From Roseinatronobacter bogoriensis DSM 18756 (lineage in GTDB: Bacteria > Pseudomonadota > Alphaproteobacteria > Rhodobacterales > Rhodobacteraceae), in contig NZ_SORN01000004.1 in assembly GCF_004366635.1 (NCBI RefSeq), forward strand, positions 214,371-278,370: a stretch of DNA of 64,000 nt, in the 5' to 3' direction. Below the pieces are notes generated by a model. It did no database searches. It was not told the DNA's origin and saw only the letters and a list, made by a program, of their open reading frames with translations. This document shows positions 1 to 8,234 of the stretch, one piece after another. Each line of letters starts with the position of its first letter. The stretch's first letter is position 1. The translations under genes and the position numbers were made by a program.

Positions 1-1
1 A

Positions 2-748
2 GAAGCTTTGTCGCGCCTTGCTGAAGCGATCAGCGTGACCGCACGCCTTGACCAGCCTGACCCTGTCGCTGCATGGAAGGCGCATAACGCCGAACTGGCA
101 AGGCGCTGCAAGATGCTGAATGCAGCCCGCTTTGATGCGCTGCACTTTCAGGCCCCGGGAACGGATCTGACAGTTGGTCTGGCTGATGGGCATGCATGGC
201 TTGGCGGGGCGACAGAGGCGCAGAATGGGGTGGTTTGCAACCCCAATATACCCACTGAGGAAGTGTTCACGACACCGCACGCCGCGCGGACAGAAGGCTA
301 TGTGCGCGCGACCAAGCCGCTTTCGCATCAAGGCAGTTTGCTGGAAGAGATCGAGATGCGGTTTGAATACGGGCGCGCCGTTTCGGCCCGCGCAGCACGC
401 GGAGAGGATGTCTTGCGCGAAATGCTGGGAACGGATGACGGTGCCGCCCGATTGGGCGAGGTGGCCCTTGTGCCGCATTCGTCGCCCGTGTCACAAACCG
501 GATTGCTGTATTTCAACACCTTGTTTGACGAAAACGCTGCGTCCCACATCGCTATGGGGCAGTGCTACGCATCCTGTTTTGAGAACGGAGCGTCACTAAG
601 CAAGGCCGAAATATCAGAGCGCGGCGGTAATGAGAGCCTGATCCATGTGGACTGGATGATCGGATCTGATGTGATGAATGTGGACGGGATCCGCGAAGGG
701 GCCGAGCCTGTGGCGCTGATGCGCAAGGGCGAATGGGTCCGCGATTAA
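2..748 (+). CDS. Aminopeptidase, M29 family (C-terminal part; 5' end outside window)
   Basis: The reading frame is open to the left edge of the window, so only the last ~248 residues are present; M29 aminopeptidases usually have about 410. The visible part contains the EVFTTP segment and a downstream run with GNESLIHVDWMIGS that are typical of this thermophilic-type, dinuclear-metal aminopeptidase family. The metal-binding His and Asp residues near the C-terminus (HVDWMIG) are visible. It would release N-terminal amino acids from peptides in the cytoplasm. Its stop codon overlaps by four bases the end of the convergent flagellar-operon gene. The family call rests on motif recognition. The true start cannot be seen. 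Confidence 0.85.
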   Translation, partial: EALSRLAEAISVTARLDQPDPVAAWKAHNAELARRCKMLNAARFDALHFQAPGTDLTVGLADGHAWLGGATEAQNGVVCNPNIPTEEVFTTPHAARTEGYVRATKPLSHQGSLLEEIEMRFEYGRAVSARAARGEDVLREMLGTDDGAARLGEVALVPHSSPVSQTGLLYFNTLFDENAASHIAMGQCYASCFENGASLSKAEISERGGNESLIHVDWMIGSDVMNVDGIREGAEPVALMRKGEWVRD

Positions 749-1080
749 GGCTTTGATGTGCCGCGCTTGATCAGACGCGCGACAGCTTCGGCACGGCCGA
801 AACTGCGCGCGGATTTTCTTTGCTGTTCCATCATGGCCGCACGTTGCCGTGCGAGGACCTGGTTTAACTGCATCCGTTGTGTTGCGGCCCATCGCAAATG
901 CGCTTGCTGAATTGCGATCATCGCTGCATCTGAGCTTGCCTGGACATCGGTCGGGAGTTTCGCCAGTTTGTCACGGGTTTGGTCCGCTGCGCCGGCAAGT
1001 CGGTTCAGTTTTGCCAACTCGTGATCCCGCACCATACCGGCCAGCCTCTCTAACTTTTGCAGCCGCGTTTTTTCACTCAT
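745..1080 (-). CDS. Small coiled-coil protein at the end of the flagellar export operon (FliJ-like)
   Basis: A 111-residue, charged, Ala/Gln-rich protein with no membrane segment, predicted almost entirely helical. Its start overlaps the flhB stop in an ATGA arrangement, so it is probably translationally coupled to flhB. Size, helical-hairpin character and position suggest a FliJ-like chaperone or general export component that would work with the FliI ATPase and FlhA. I see no diagnostic motif. FliJ proteins diverge strongly, so function is inferred from context. It could equally be an unrelated flagellar accessory protein. Confidence 0.6.
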   Translation of the reverse strand: MSEKTRLQKLERLAGMVRDHELAKLNRLAGAADQTRDKLAKLPTDVQASSDAAMIAIQQAHLRWAATQRMQLNQVLARQRAAMMEQQRKSARSFGRAEAVARLIKRGTSKP

Positions 1081-2165
1081 CCCCAGTCCTTTTTATTTGA
1101 TTTCACGCGCATGGCCTCGGCGAAGCGGATAGCGGCCGCCACCGCGCCGTAATGCTCGGCATGGATCTCCTGATCCACGTCTACTGTTGCGTGCAGCGCG
1201 CGTGCTGTGGGCGGGTCGGAATGAATGGGAATGCCCGCTTCTTCGGCACGCTCGCGGATACGTGCCGCAATTTCATCAACACCCTTGGCAACGCATACTG
1301 GCGCGCCCAGATCGGTAGGGGACCATTTCAGCGCGACGGCATAATGCGTGGGGTTCACGATAACCACACTGGCCTCGGGGACTGCATCAAGCATACGGTT
1401 GCTGGCAATTGCGCGCCCGCGCCGCGCGCGCTCGCCCTTGGCGTGCGGGTCGCCTTCGGATTGTTTGTGTTCGTCACGCATGTCTTTGTGCGACATTCGG
1501 TTGCGGCGCAGATGCTCGGCGCGCTGCCAGAAGAAGTCGATCGCGCCGACGGATAGCTTGACCACAAAGACAAGCGTCAGGAAGCGGATCACCAGCGACA
1601 GCAATTCCGAGCTGGCTAAGGCAGGTGTCAGATGCATACTTGTCAGGATCAAGGGCAGATTGTGCATCAAAAACTGCCACAAGACGACCGATATCACCGT
1701 CAGTTTGATGGTGCTTTTCGCAAATTCGAACAATCCGTTGCGTCCGAACTTGTTCTTGGCATTCGAGATCGGATTTATGCGCGACAGCTTCGGCTTCAGT
1801 TTTTCTGGTGCGAAAATGACAGCGCGTTGCGCGAACAGCCCCGCCCAGACCAGCAGAAACGGAATAAGCAAAAGTGGCAAGACCGCGCTGGCGACATGGC
1901 CGATCAGGGCGCCAATCACAGGGGTGGCGTTATCGCGGATCAGGGCGGAATGTCGTTCGGCCTGACCCAGCAGCACAACCCCGGTATTCCCCAGCCGTGT
2001 GATCGCATACTGTCCCATTGCCAGCGCGCCAATAAGCAGCCCCAGAAAGGCGGCTGCCGTGTTCAGGTCGGTTGAGCGGGGAACCTCGCCCTTTTCGCGC
2101 TGTTGCTTCAGCTTCTGTTCGGTCGGCTCGAATTCCTTCTCGCCGCTTTGATCGTCTTCGCTCAT
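1077..2165 (-). CDS. flhB: Flagellar export apparatus protein FlhB
   Basis: A 362-residue inner-membrane component of the flagellar type III export gate that switches substrate class from rod/hook to filament. The N-terminus carries the family signature EPTEQKLKQQREKGEVPRS, followed by four membrane segments between about residues 38 and 210. A cytoplasmic linker leads to the autocleavage motif N271-P-T-H, after which the FlhB-C domain continues. Length fits the family. The start overlaps the fliR stop by four bases and the end overlaps the FliJ-like gene by four bases. All catalytic features for self-cleavage are intact. Confidence 0.97.
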   Translation of the reverse strand: MSEDDQSGEKEFEPTEQKLKQQREKGEVPRSTDLNTAAAFLGLLIGALAMGQYAITRLGNTGVVLLGQAERHSALIRDNATPVIGALIGHVASAVLPLLLIPFLLVWAGLFAQRAVIFAPEKLKPKLSRINPISNAKNKFGRNGLFEFAKSTIKLTVISVVLWQFLMHNLPLILTSMHLTPALASSELLSLVIRFLTLVFVVKLSVGAIDFFWQRAEHLRRNRMSHKDMRDEHKQSEGDPHAKGERARRGRAIASNRMLDAVPEASVVIVNPTHYAVALKWSPTDLGAPVCVAKGVDEIAARIRERAEEAGIPIHSDPPTARALHATVDVDQEIHAEHYGAVAAAIRFAEAMRVKSNKKDWG

Positions 2166-2953
2166 TGGGGCATTCCTGCGGGGTCAAAGAGGAATGCGGA
2201 AAATGCCTCGTGCCAGATGGGAAGCATGAGCGGTGCTGTCAGCAACAGAACAGCCAGCCCCGCCCATGTGATTGCCGGTGCGCCGACCAGCGCGACCATA
2301 AGCTGTGGCATTGCCTTGTTTATGGCGCCAAGCGCCACATAGTAGACAAGCGACAGGATGACGAAGGGCATGGCAAGTGTGAAGGCAAGCGTGAACGCGC
2401 GTGCAATATGCGCAACACCCCATTCCGCAAGGCTGGCGGCATCGGGGAAGCGGGCTGGCGGGAAAAAGCTGTAGGACAGGATAATCAATTCTGCCAATGC
2501 GGTATGAAGCCCCAGAGTAACTGCCAGTGCCAGCCCTGCCATGACCAGAATCTGCGACATGGCAGGTTGCGGATCTACGCCTGCGCCGCCAAAAAACTGT
2601 GAAAGCGATGTAGCTTGCGCCGCGATCGAGCCCGCTGTCTGCAATACGATCGTGAACAACCGCAATCCGATGCCCAAGGCTAGCCCCGCAAGTGCCTCTG
2701 CGGCGATGAGTGTAAAAAGGGGGGCCGGATCAGCAGTTGCCTTGGGCATGATCGGCGCAAGAGCGGGGGCTGTAATGGCGGTGAAGGCCAGCGTTACCCC
2801 AAGGCGGATGCGGACGGGTATGACCTGCTCTCCAAAAGCGGGCACCAAAGCCATCATGGCGCCAACGCGGATGAAGACCCCAAGGCTGCCCGCCGCGGTG
2901 TCGGCGAGCTCCGCGCTCAGGGCTTCGAGAATCTGGAACAGTTCACCACTCAT
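2162..2953 (-). CDS. fliR: Flagellar biosynthetic protein FliR
   Basis: A 263-residue polytopic membrane protein of the export-gate core (FliP5-FliQ4-FliR1 in characterised systems). It has about six hydrophobic helices and the family block around residues 115-130 (GSIAAQATSLSQFF, then GGAGVDPQP). It lies between flhA and flhB with four-base overlaps on both sides. fliP and fliQ are not in the window and must be encoded elsewhere. Confidence 0.95.
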   Translation of the reverse strand: MSGELFQILEALSAELADTAAGSLGVFIRVGAMMALVPAFGEQVIPVRIRLGVTLAFTAITAPALAPIMPKATADPAPLFTLIAAEALAGLALGIGLRLFTIVLQTAGSIAAQATSLSQFFGGAGVDPQPAMSQILVMAGLALAVTLGLHTALAELIILSYSFFPPARFPDAASLAEWGVAHIARAFTLAFTLAMPFVILSLVYYVALGAINKAMPQLMVALVGAPAITWAGLAVLLLTAPLMLPIWHEAFSAFLFDPAGMPQ

Positions 2954-5037
2954 GCGGGGATGGTTCCCACCAGAGCGGGCCGCGCATCGAGGCCGATTTC
3001 CTCGTAGGACAGCACAGATGCCGAAAGGCCCTTGGCCGAAAGCGCCGTGCGCAAGAACCGGCGACGGCGTGCCGACGTGACAAGGGCCGGGCTGATGCCG
3101 CTTTGCCCAAGATCACCAAGTTTGCGCGCGACCTGTTCAGTCAGGCGCGTGAAGTCTTCGGGCGGCAGTGCCACATCGCCCGCGCCATACTCCCCGGAAA
3201 TCTGGTAGGTCGAGAAAATCTCTTCCCAATCTGGTGCAAGCTGGATGAGAGGCAACGTTCCGTCTGCGCGTTTCAGCGGGGCAACCAACTGAAAGCCCAG
3301 GCGCTGGCGGACATGTTCGCAAACGGCCTCGGACCCTTGCAACAGGCTGCGTACTTCGGACATCGCCTCTAGGATCAAAGGCAGGTTGCGGATGGATACG
3401 CGCTCATCCAGAAGCAGCCTGAGAACGCCCAGCAGCAGGTCGACCGGCACCTTGTCGGGGATCATGTCGTTGAGCAGACGTTTGTTCGCATCGGCGCGTG
3501 CGGCGTCGGACACGCTGGTAAATTCGTCCAGAATACGGTGCAGGCTTTTGAAGGTGAGCAGCCGCGCAAAATTGGATTTCAGGACTTCAAGAAGATGCGT
3601 TGCCAGGACTTCTACCGGGCTGACAACCGTCGTGCCAGACAGCGTGGCGTTTTCTTGCTGCGCCGGATCAATCCAGCGGGCAGGGGCCTGATAGACCGGC
3701 TCTTTCACGGCTTCACCGGTAATCTGGAATGTGGCGTCATCCTGCACCAAAGCCAGCATCTTGTTTGGACGCAGCAGATCGCGTGCCTGTTCGACCCCGT
3801 GAATCAGAATGGCATATGTGCCTTCTGGCAGGCTGGGGTCATCGGTCAGGCGGATTTCTGGCAAAATCAGCCCGAATTCGCGCGCGACATGGTTGCGGAT
3901 ATTCGATATCCGCCCATCGAGGCCCAAGGCCGGGTCCAGCACCATTGGAACAAGGTCTGGCGCGAATTGCACATGGATTTCATCGAGGTCGAGAATATCG
4001 CCAAGGCCCCGTTTCGGCGGCTCTGGCAGTGTTTCGGGTGGCGTGGCCGCCGCTATTTCTGCCTCGTTAATCCTATTTTGTGCTAGCCATGCCAACCCGA
4101 TCAGAACGCCGGCCCCGATGACGAAGGGAATAAAAGGCAGGCCAGGAATGAAGGCGAACATGGCCATCAGAAAGCCGACAGTGGCGATCGCAGAAGGGTA
4201 GCGGCCAAGTTGTTCGAAAAGCTGGGTGTCGGTCGCGCCATTCGCCCCGCCGCGCGCAAGCAAGAGCGCCGCGGCGATGGAAATGATGACCGCAGGGATC
4301 TGGCTGACTAGCCCATCCCCGACTGTCAGGATCGCGTATGTCTCAAAGGCGGCACCAATGCTCATGCCATGCATCATGGTGCCATTGATCAGCCCCATGA
4401 CAATATTGAGCAATGTGATCAGCAGGCCCGCGATTGCATCGCCTTTCACAAATTTCGACGCACCATCAAGTGAGCCGTAGAAATTCGTCTCGGCCTGTTC
4501 TGTCTCGCGTCTGCGTCTGGCCTCTGTATGGTCGATGGCGCCGGCTGACATATCGCTGTCGATGGCAAGCTGTTTGCCGGGCATCCCGTCCAGCGCAAAG
4601 CGCGCGCCGACTTCGGCCATACGTCCCGCGCCTTTGGTGATCACAATGAAATTGACGATCAGCAATACCAGAAAAATGACCACGCCCAGAAAGACAGAGC
4701 CACTCATCACAAAACTGGCAAAGCCCTGAATAACGCCACCTGCCGCATGTGTGCCGGTATGCCCTTCGCCAATGATCAGTTTGGTCGAGGAAACATTCAG
4801 CGACAGCCGCAACATGAGCGAGGCAAGAAGCACTGTCGGGAAAATGGAGAAATCCAGCGGGCGCTGGATGAAAAGGGTGACTGTGAACATCAAAATCGCA
4901 AGCGCGAAAGATGTGGCCAGTCCAAGGTCCAGAACCCATGCGGGAATGGGCAGAATCATCATTGCGATGACCGCCATCAAGGCAAGGGCCAGCAGGATTG
5001 TGGGCTTGAAAATCGCTTCGGTGCTAAACATGGTCAA
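2950..5037 (-). CDS. flhA: Flagellar export gate protein FlhA (FHIPEP family)
   Basis: A 695-residue inner-membrane protein forming the nonameric export gate. The N-terminal ~330 residues hold about eight membrane helices and the FHIPEP signature: the RRRRE segment, then DGASKFVKGDAIAG. The C-terminal ~350 residues form the cytoplasmic docking domain. The first in-frame start is a TTG at 5037 overlapping the stop of the upstream transglycosylase (TTGA). An ATG two codons later (5031) is the likelier initiation site, since it only shortens the protein by two residues. Length matches the family. Confidence 0.96.
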   Translation of the reverse strand: MTMFSTEAIFKPTILLALALMAVIAMMILPIPAWVLDLGLATSFALAILMFTVTLFIQRPLDFSIFPTVLLASLMLRLSLNVSSTKLIIGEGHTGTHAAGGVIQGFASFVMSGSVFLGVVIFLVLLIVNFIVITKGAGRMAEVGARFALDGMPGKQLAIDSDMSAGAIDHTEARRRRETEQAETNFYGSLDGASKFVKGDAIAGLLITLLNIVMGLINGTMMHGMSIGAAFETYAILTVGDGLVSQIPAVIISIAAALLLARGGANGATDTQLFEQLGRYPSAIATVGFLMAMFAFIPGLPFIPFVIGAGVLIGLAWLAQNRINEAEIAAATPPETLPEPPKRGLGDILDLDEIHVQFAPDLVPMVLDPALGLDGRISNIRNHVAREFGLILPEIRLTDDPSLPEGTYAILIHGVEQARDLLRPNKMLALVQDDATFQITGEAVKEPVYQAPARWIDPAQQENATLSGTTVVSPVEVLATHLLEVLKSNFARLLTFKSLHRILDEFTSVSDAARADANKRLLNDMIPDKVPVDLLLGVLRLLLDERVSIRNLPLILEAMSEVRSLLQGSEAVCEHVRQRLGFQLVAPLKRADGTLPLIQLAPDWEEIFSTYQISGEYGAGDVALPPEDFTRLTEQVARKLGDLGQSGISPALVTSARRRRFLRTALSAKGLSASVLSYEEIGLDARPALVGTIPA

Positions 5038-5765
5038 GGCTGCCCGTGTGCAAGGTCGATCAGCCTGACACCACGGCCCAGCCCGTCAATCTGGACAAGT
5101 GACCCCAGTCTTCCGCCACCCGCAGGCGTCAGCAAACTATACTGGTTTTCCCGGGCATTGGTGGTGTGTGAGGGCTGATCCTGTTGGCGCAGAACTGTTT
5201 TTGCGTGCATTTCACGGAATCGGGCGATGTAGCGTCGCGCATGTTGCGGCGTTGCGGAGTGATAGGCCCCTGCTGCGAGATCCCAAGTCCCCAGCCGGGC
5301 CTTGTGCGCGGCAAGCAGTCGCGCGGCATAGTCTGCATTCTTTGCCGGGTCCATCATCGCTTCGACCGAGGAGAACTCTTCCCCATGCCAGCGATAATTG
5401 ATCTGGAAACACCCCAGATCGACATTCCGATACCCTGCATTCAACCGGCCCTTGGCATAGGCGGTGGCTTCGGCGCGGCTGTCAAACCAATGCCCTTGTC
5501 CGGCGGAATGAATGGCCCAGGGCCAGGGTTCCCACTGTCCGGCGCGCGCGCGGCCTGTTTCGACCAGCGCCACCGCGCGCAGGACATCCAGCGGCACGCC
5601 GTGGCGGGTTGCTGCCTGTTGCGCGGCATTTTCGCACAGAACTGCGGGTTGTGAGGCCGTGGCACAGCTGGGCCAGAGCAGCATGTTGGCGAAAATCATT
5701 GCCAACGCGGCAAACCATACCTGCGGTACCAAATTTCGGTTTATGTGGTCGAAAAATCCGGCCAT
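5034..5765 (-). CDS. Secreted lytic transglycosylase (SLT fold) heading the flagellar operon
   Basis: A 243-residue protein with a hydrophobic N-terminal segment (residues ~15-38, probably a signal peptide cleaved after an Ala-rich stretch) and a lysozyme-like SLT domain. The likely catalytic acid is E69 in the segment VALVETG; GCFQINYRWHG and AAGAYHS are typical later SLT motifs. It should cleave peptidoglycan in the periplasm. Being first in a co-directional, overlapping flagellar gene string, it plausibly opens the wall for rod assembly, as FlgJ or SltF do in other species. That role is inferred from position. The last ~45 residues after the SLT domain are unassigned. Confidence 0.85.
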   Translation of the reverse strand: MAGFFDHINRNLVPQVWFAALAMIFANMLLWPSCATASQPAVLCENAAQQAATRHGVPLDVLRAVALVETGRARAGQWEPWPWAIHSAGQGHWFDSRAEATAYAKGRLNAGYRNVDLGCFQINYRWHGEEFSSVEAMMDPAKNADYAARLLAAHKARLGTWDLAAGAYHSATPQHARRYIARFREMHAKTVLRQQDQPSHTTNARENQYSLLTPAGGGRLGSLVQIDGLGRGVRLIDLAHGQP

Positions 5766-5859
5766 GCTTGCTCCTGCAATCCGACAGCGCGTTCGCGCGC
5801 ATCTCGACGGGAGTAAGCGTGATTCTGGTTTATATTCGGTAACCGTACTTCGGATTAAC

Positions 5860-7053
5860 CTAAGTTACCTTGGCGCGTTGATGAAACTCGGGTCTGTTCC
5901 AACGGCCATCTGCCATAATGGCGCAGAGTTTGTCGGCAGCCAGCGCAACATCTTGTTGCGACAAATACAGCGGGGTGAAGCCGAATCGTAGGATGTCAGG
6001 CGCACGAAAATCCCCAATGACGCCCTCGGCGATCAGGGCCTGAATGATCGCATAGCCATGTTCGTGCCGAAAACTGACCTGAGAGCCGCGCTGCCCCTCC
6101 TCTCGTGGCGATGCCAGCAAAAGGTCAGGGCATTTTGCCGCTACCCGGGTGATAAAGGTATTTTGCAACTCCAGCGACCGTGCGCGCAGATCGGCCATAT
6201 CGACCCCTTCCCAGACATCGAGCGCGGCATCGAGCGCGGCCAGTTGCAGGATTGAAGGGGTGCCAACGCGCATTCTGTCTATGCCCGCACCGGGGCGATA
6301 GTCGAGGTCGAAAGCGAAGGGTGCTTCATGTCCCAACCATCCTGACAGGGCTGGGCGCACTTTATCTGCAAGCCGTGGCGCGACATAGATGAAAGCCGGG
6401 CCACCGGGGCCTGAATTGAGGTATTTGTAGCTGCATCCGACAGCAAAATCCGTGCCGGCACCTGATACATCTACCGGAATTGCCCCCGCAGAATGCGCAA
6501 GATCCCAGACAACCAACGCGCCTGCATCATGTGCGCGCTTGATCAGTCTTGCCATATCGTGTTTCCGCCCGGTGCGATAATCCACTTCTGTGATCATCAG
6601 CACAGCGATGCTTTCGTCAATCGAGTCCGCTACGGCCTCTGGTGCGACTGTCTTGAGGCGATAGTCCGGCCCCAGAGTGCGGCACAGCCCGTCTGCCATA
6701 TACAGGTCCGACGGGAAATTCCCTGAATCAGACAAGATGACAGTGCGGTCCTTGCGCAATTCAAGCGCCGAGGCGAGTGCCTGATAAACCTTGATCGAGA
6801 GAGTGTCGCCCATCACGACAGTGCCAGAGGGGGCGCCGATCAGCTTGCCGACCCTGTCACCCACCCGCGCGGGCAGATCCATCCATCCCGCCTTGTTCCA
6901 GCCGGTAATCAGCATCTGGCCCCATTCGTCACGAATGGTCTTCTCGACCCTTTCCGGAACAGCGCGGGGCAGGGGGCCAAGCGAATTTCCATCCAGATAG
7001 ATCACCCCTTGGGGCAGGTCGAACATGGCGCGGGTGGCTGTGAAATCGGTCAT
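5860..7053 (-). CDS. kynU: Kynureninase
   Basis: A PLP-dependent hydrolase of about 397 residues that converts kynurenine to anthranilate plus alanine in tryptophan degradation. Visible features are the N-terminal YLDGNSLGPLP block, the substrate-binding WDLAHSAGA segment, and the PLP-lysine region CSYKYLNSGPGG. The start at 7053 is chosen because GAGGGAG precedes it by eight bases; the frame extends 15 codons further upstream without a comparable ribosome site. Length matches bacterial kynureninases. No other kyn gene (kynA, kynB) is adjacent. Confidence 0.95.
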   Translation of the reverse strand: MTDFTATRAMFDLPQGVIYLDGNSLGPLPRAVPERVEKTIRDEWGQMLITGWNKAGWMDLPARVGDRVGKLIGAPSGTVVMGDTLSIKVYQALASALELRKDRTVILSDSGNFPSDLYMADGLCRTLGPDYRLKTVAPEAVADSIDESIAVLMITEVDYRTGRKHDMARLIKRAHDAGALVVWDLAHSAGAIPVDVSGAGTDFAVGCSYKYLNSGPGGPAFIYVAPRLADKVRPALSGWLGHEAPFAFDLDYRPGAGIDRMRVGTPSILQLAALDAALDVWEGVDMADLRARSLELQNTFITRVAAKCPDLLLASPREEGQRGSQVSFRHEHGYAIIQALIAEGVIGDFRAPDILRFGFTPLYLSQQDVALAADKLCAIMADGRWNRPEFHQRAKVT

Positions 7054-7180
7054 GGAATCTGCTCCCTCGGCTTGAAGTGGTATCGGTGCCGGTTTCATGC
7101 GCCGAGGTCAAGGGCACGGCAAGAAGCTTGAAATTGAAATGCAGATAATCGAATGTGATTTTATTTGGAGGAGATACCCG

Positions 7181-7588
7181 ATGCGCGCCATTCTCGCTTA
7201 CTGTCTGACTGCCAGTCTGGCCTTCGCCGCGCAGGCCGATGCCAATGATCTGGCGGACGAGCTTGGCGCCTATCTGGATTTCGCCGGTTACACCGAGGGG
7301 GTGATCATGGTCGAGCAACTGACCCCCGATATCTTGCCCGATGTGACCTTTGTCGATGCGCGCAGTGCTGCTGAATATGCCGAAGACGGGGTAGAGGGCG
7401 CGCTGAACATCGAATGGCGCGAGATTGTCGAGCGCCTGGGCGAAGTGCCGACCAGTGGCATGGTGGTCGTGTATTGCAACACGGCAGTGCTTTCGACCCA
7501 AGCGGTGCTTGTCGCACGGCTATTGGGGCGTTCGAATGTGCTGGTCCTGCAAGGGGGACTTGCGGCTTTAAGTGCCTCGGGCCTGTAA
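7181..7588 (+). CDS. Secreted rhodanese-domain protein
   Basis: A 135-residue protein with a cleavable signal peptide (MRAILAYCLTASLAFAAQA) and one rhodanese domain. The predicted catalytic cysteine lies in VVYCNTAVLS, and the VTFVDARSAAEY motif marks the domain start. It may transfer sulfur or act in thiol chemistry in the periplasm. The start is set by a strong GGAGGAG site ten bases upstream; the open frame extends further 5' but without support. The next gene follows after 18 bases on the same strand, so the two are probably co-transcribed. Confidence 0.85.
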   Translation: MRAILAYCLTASLAFAAQADANDLADELGAYLDFAGYTEGVIMVEQLTPDILPDVTFVDARSAAEYAEDGVEGALNIEWREIVERLGEVPTSGMVVVYCNTAVLSTQAVLVARLLGRSNVLVLQGGLAALSASGL

Positions 7589-7606
7589 CGGCAGAGTGGT
7601 CGGGAC

Positions 7607-8053
7607 ATGTTGCGCCATATTGATTACCCGCCGATCTGGTTACTTTTTGCGCTGGGCATTGTCTGGATTGAGACGGTGCTTGCGCCACAGCTACTCGGCC
7701 ATGCTCTCATTCAGGGTTTCGGAACACTGACCGTCGCACTTGGCGTGGTGTTGTTTGCGCTGGCCGGTTGGTCATTTCTGCGCGCGCGATCTACGATCAT
7801 ACCGCACCAGACCCCTCAGCAGCTGATTACCACAGGTATTTTCCGGCTTTCGCGCAATCCGATCTATCTGGCTGATGTGCTGATCCTTGTTGGTCTATCG
7901 CTGCGCTGGGGGGCGCTCAGCGGGCTGATACTTGCGCCAATCTTGATGCGCGTCTTGCTTGTGCGCTTCATCCGGCCTGAAGAGGCCCGGATATTGCAAC
8001 AGTTCGGCCCAGCGGCGCAGCGCTATTTCGCGCAAACCCGGCGCTGGCTGTAA
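7607..8053 (+). CDS. Isoprenylcysteine carboxyl methyltransferase / phospholipid methyltransferase-like membrane protein
   Basis: A 148-residue membrane protein with about four helices and a conserved C-terminal half of the ICMT/PEMT type: ITTGIFRLSRNPIYLADVL, then an Arg-rich tail with RPEEARILQQFG. Such small bacterial proteins are presumed SAM-dependent methyltransferases of lipids or prenylated groups. The real substrate is unknown. Probably co-transcribed with the upstream rhodanese gene. Confidence 0.8.
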   Translation: MLRHIDYPPIWLLFALGIVWIETVLAPQLLGHALIQGFGTLTVALGVVLFALAGWSFLRARSTIIPHQTPQQLITTGIFRLSRNPIYLADVLILVGLSLRWGALSGLILAPILMRVLLVRFIRPEEARILQQFGPAAQRYFAQTRRWL

Positions 8054-8234
8054 GTCGGGGCTTTTCGCCACTGCCGTGTCGTTTCGTCGCGTGCGACAGG
8101 GGCAACACCATGCGCGTGTTACTTATTATTGCCCGCTTGTGAAAGAATGTTGCGCGGGTTATGGAAGCGCGGTGCGATCGTGCCATGTTTGCACATGCAG
8201 AACATGGTAAACCTGAAGGAAAGGGGGACGACAC

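Noticed and set aside
5766..5859. CtrA-type box before the flagellar operon
   Set aside because: GGTTA repeats and TTAA occur, but the spacing does not match TTAA-N7-TTAA, so I do not call it.
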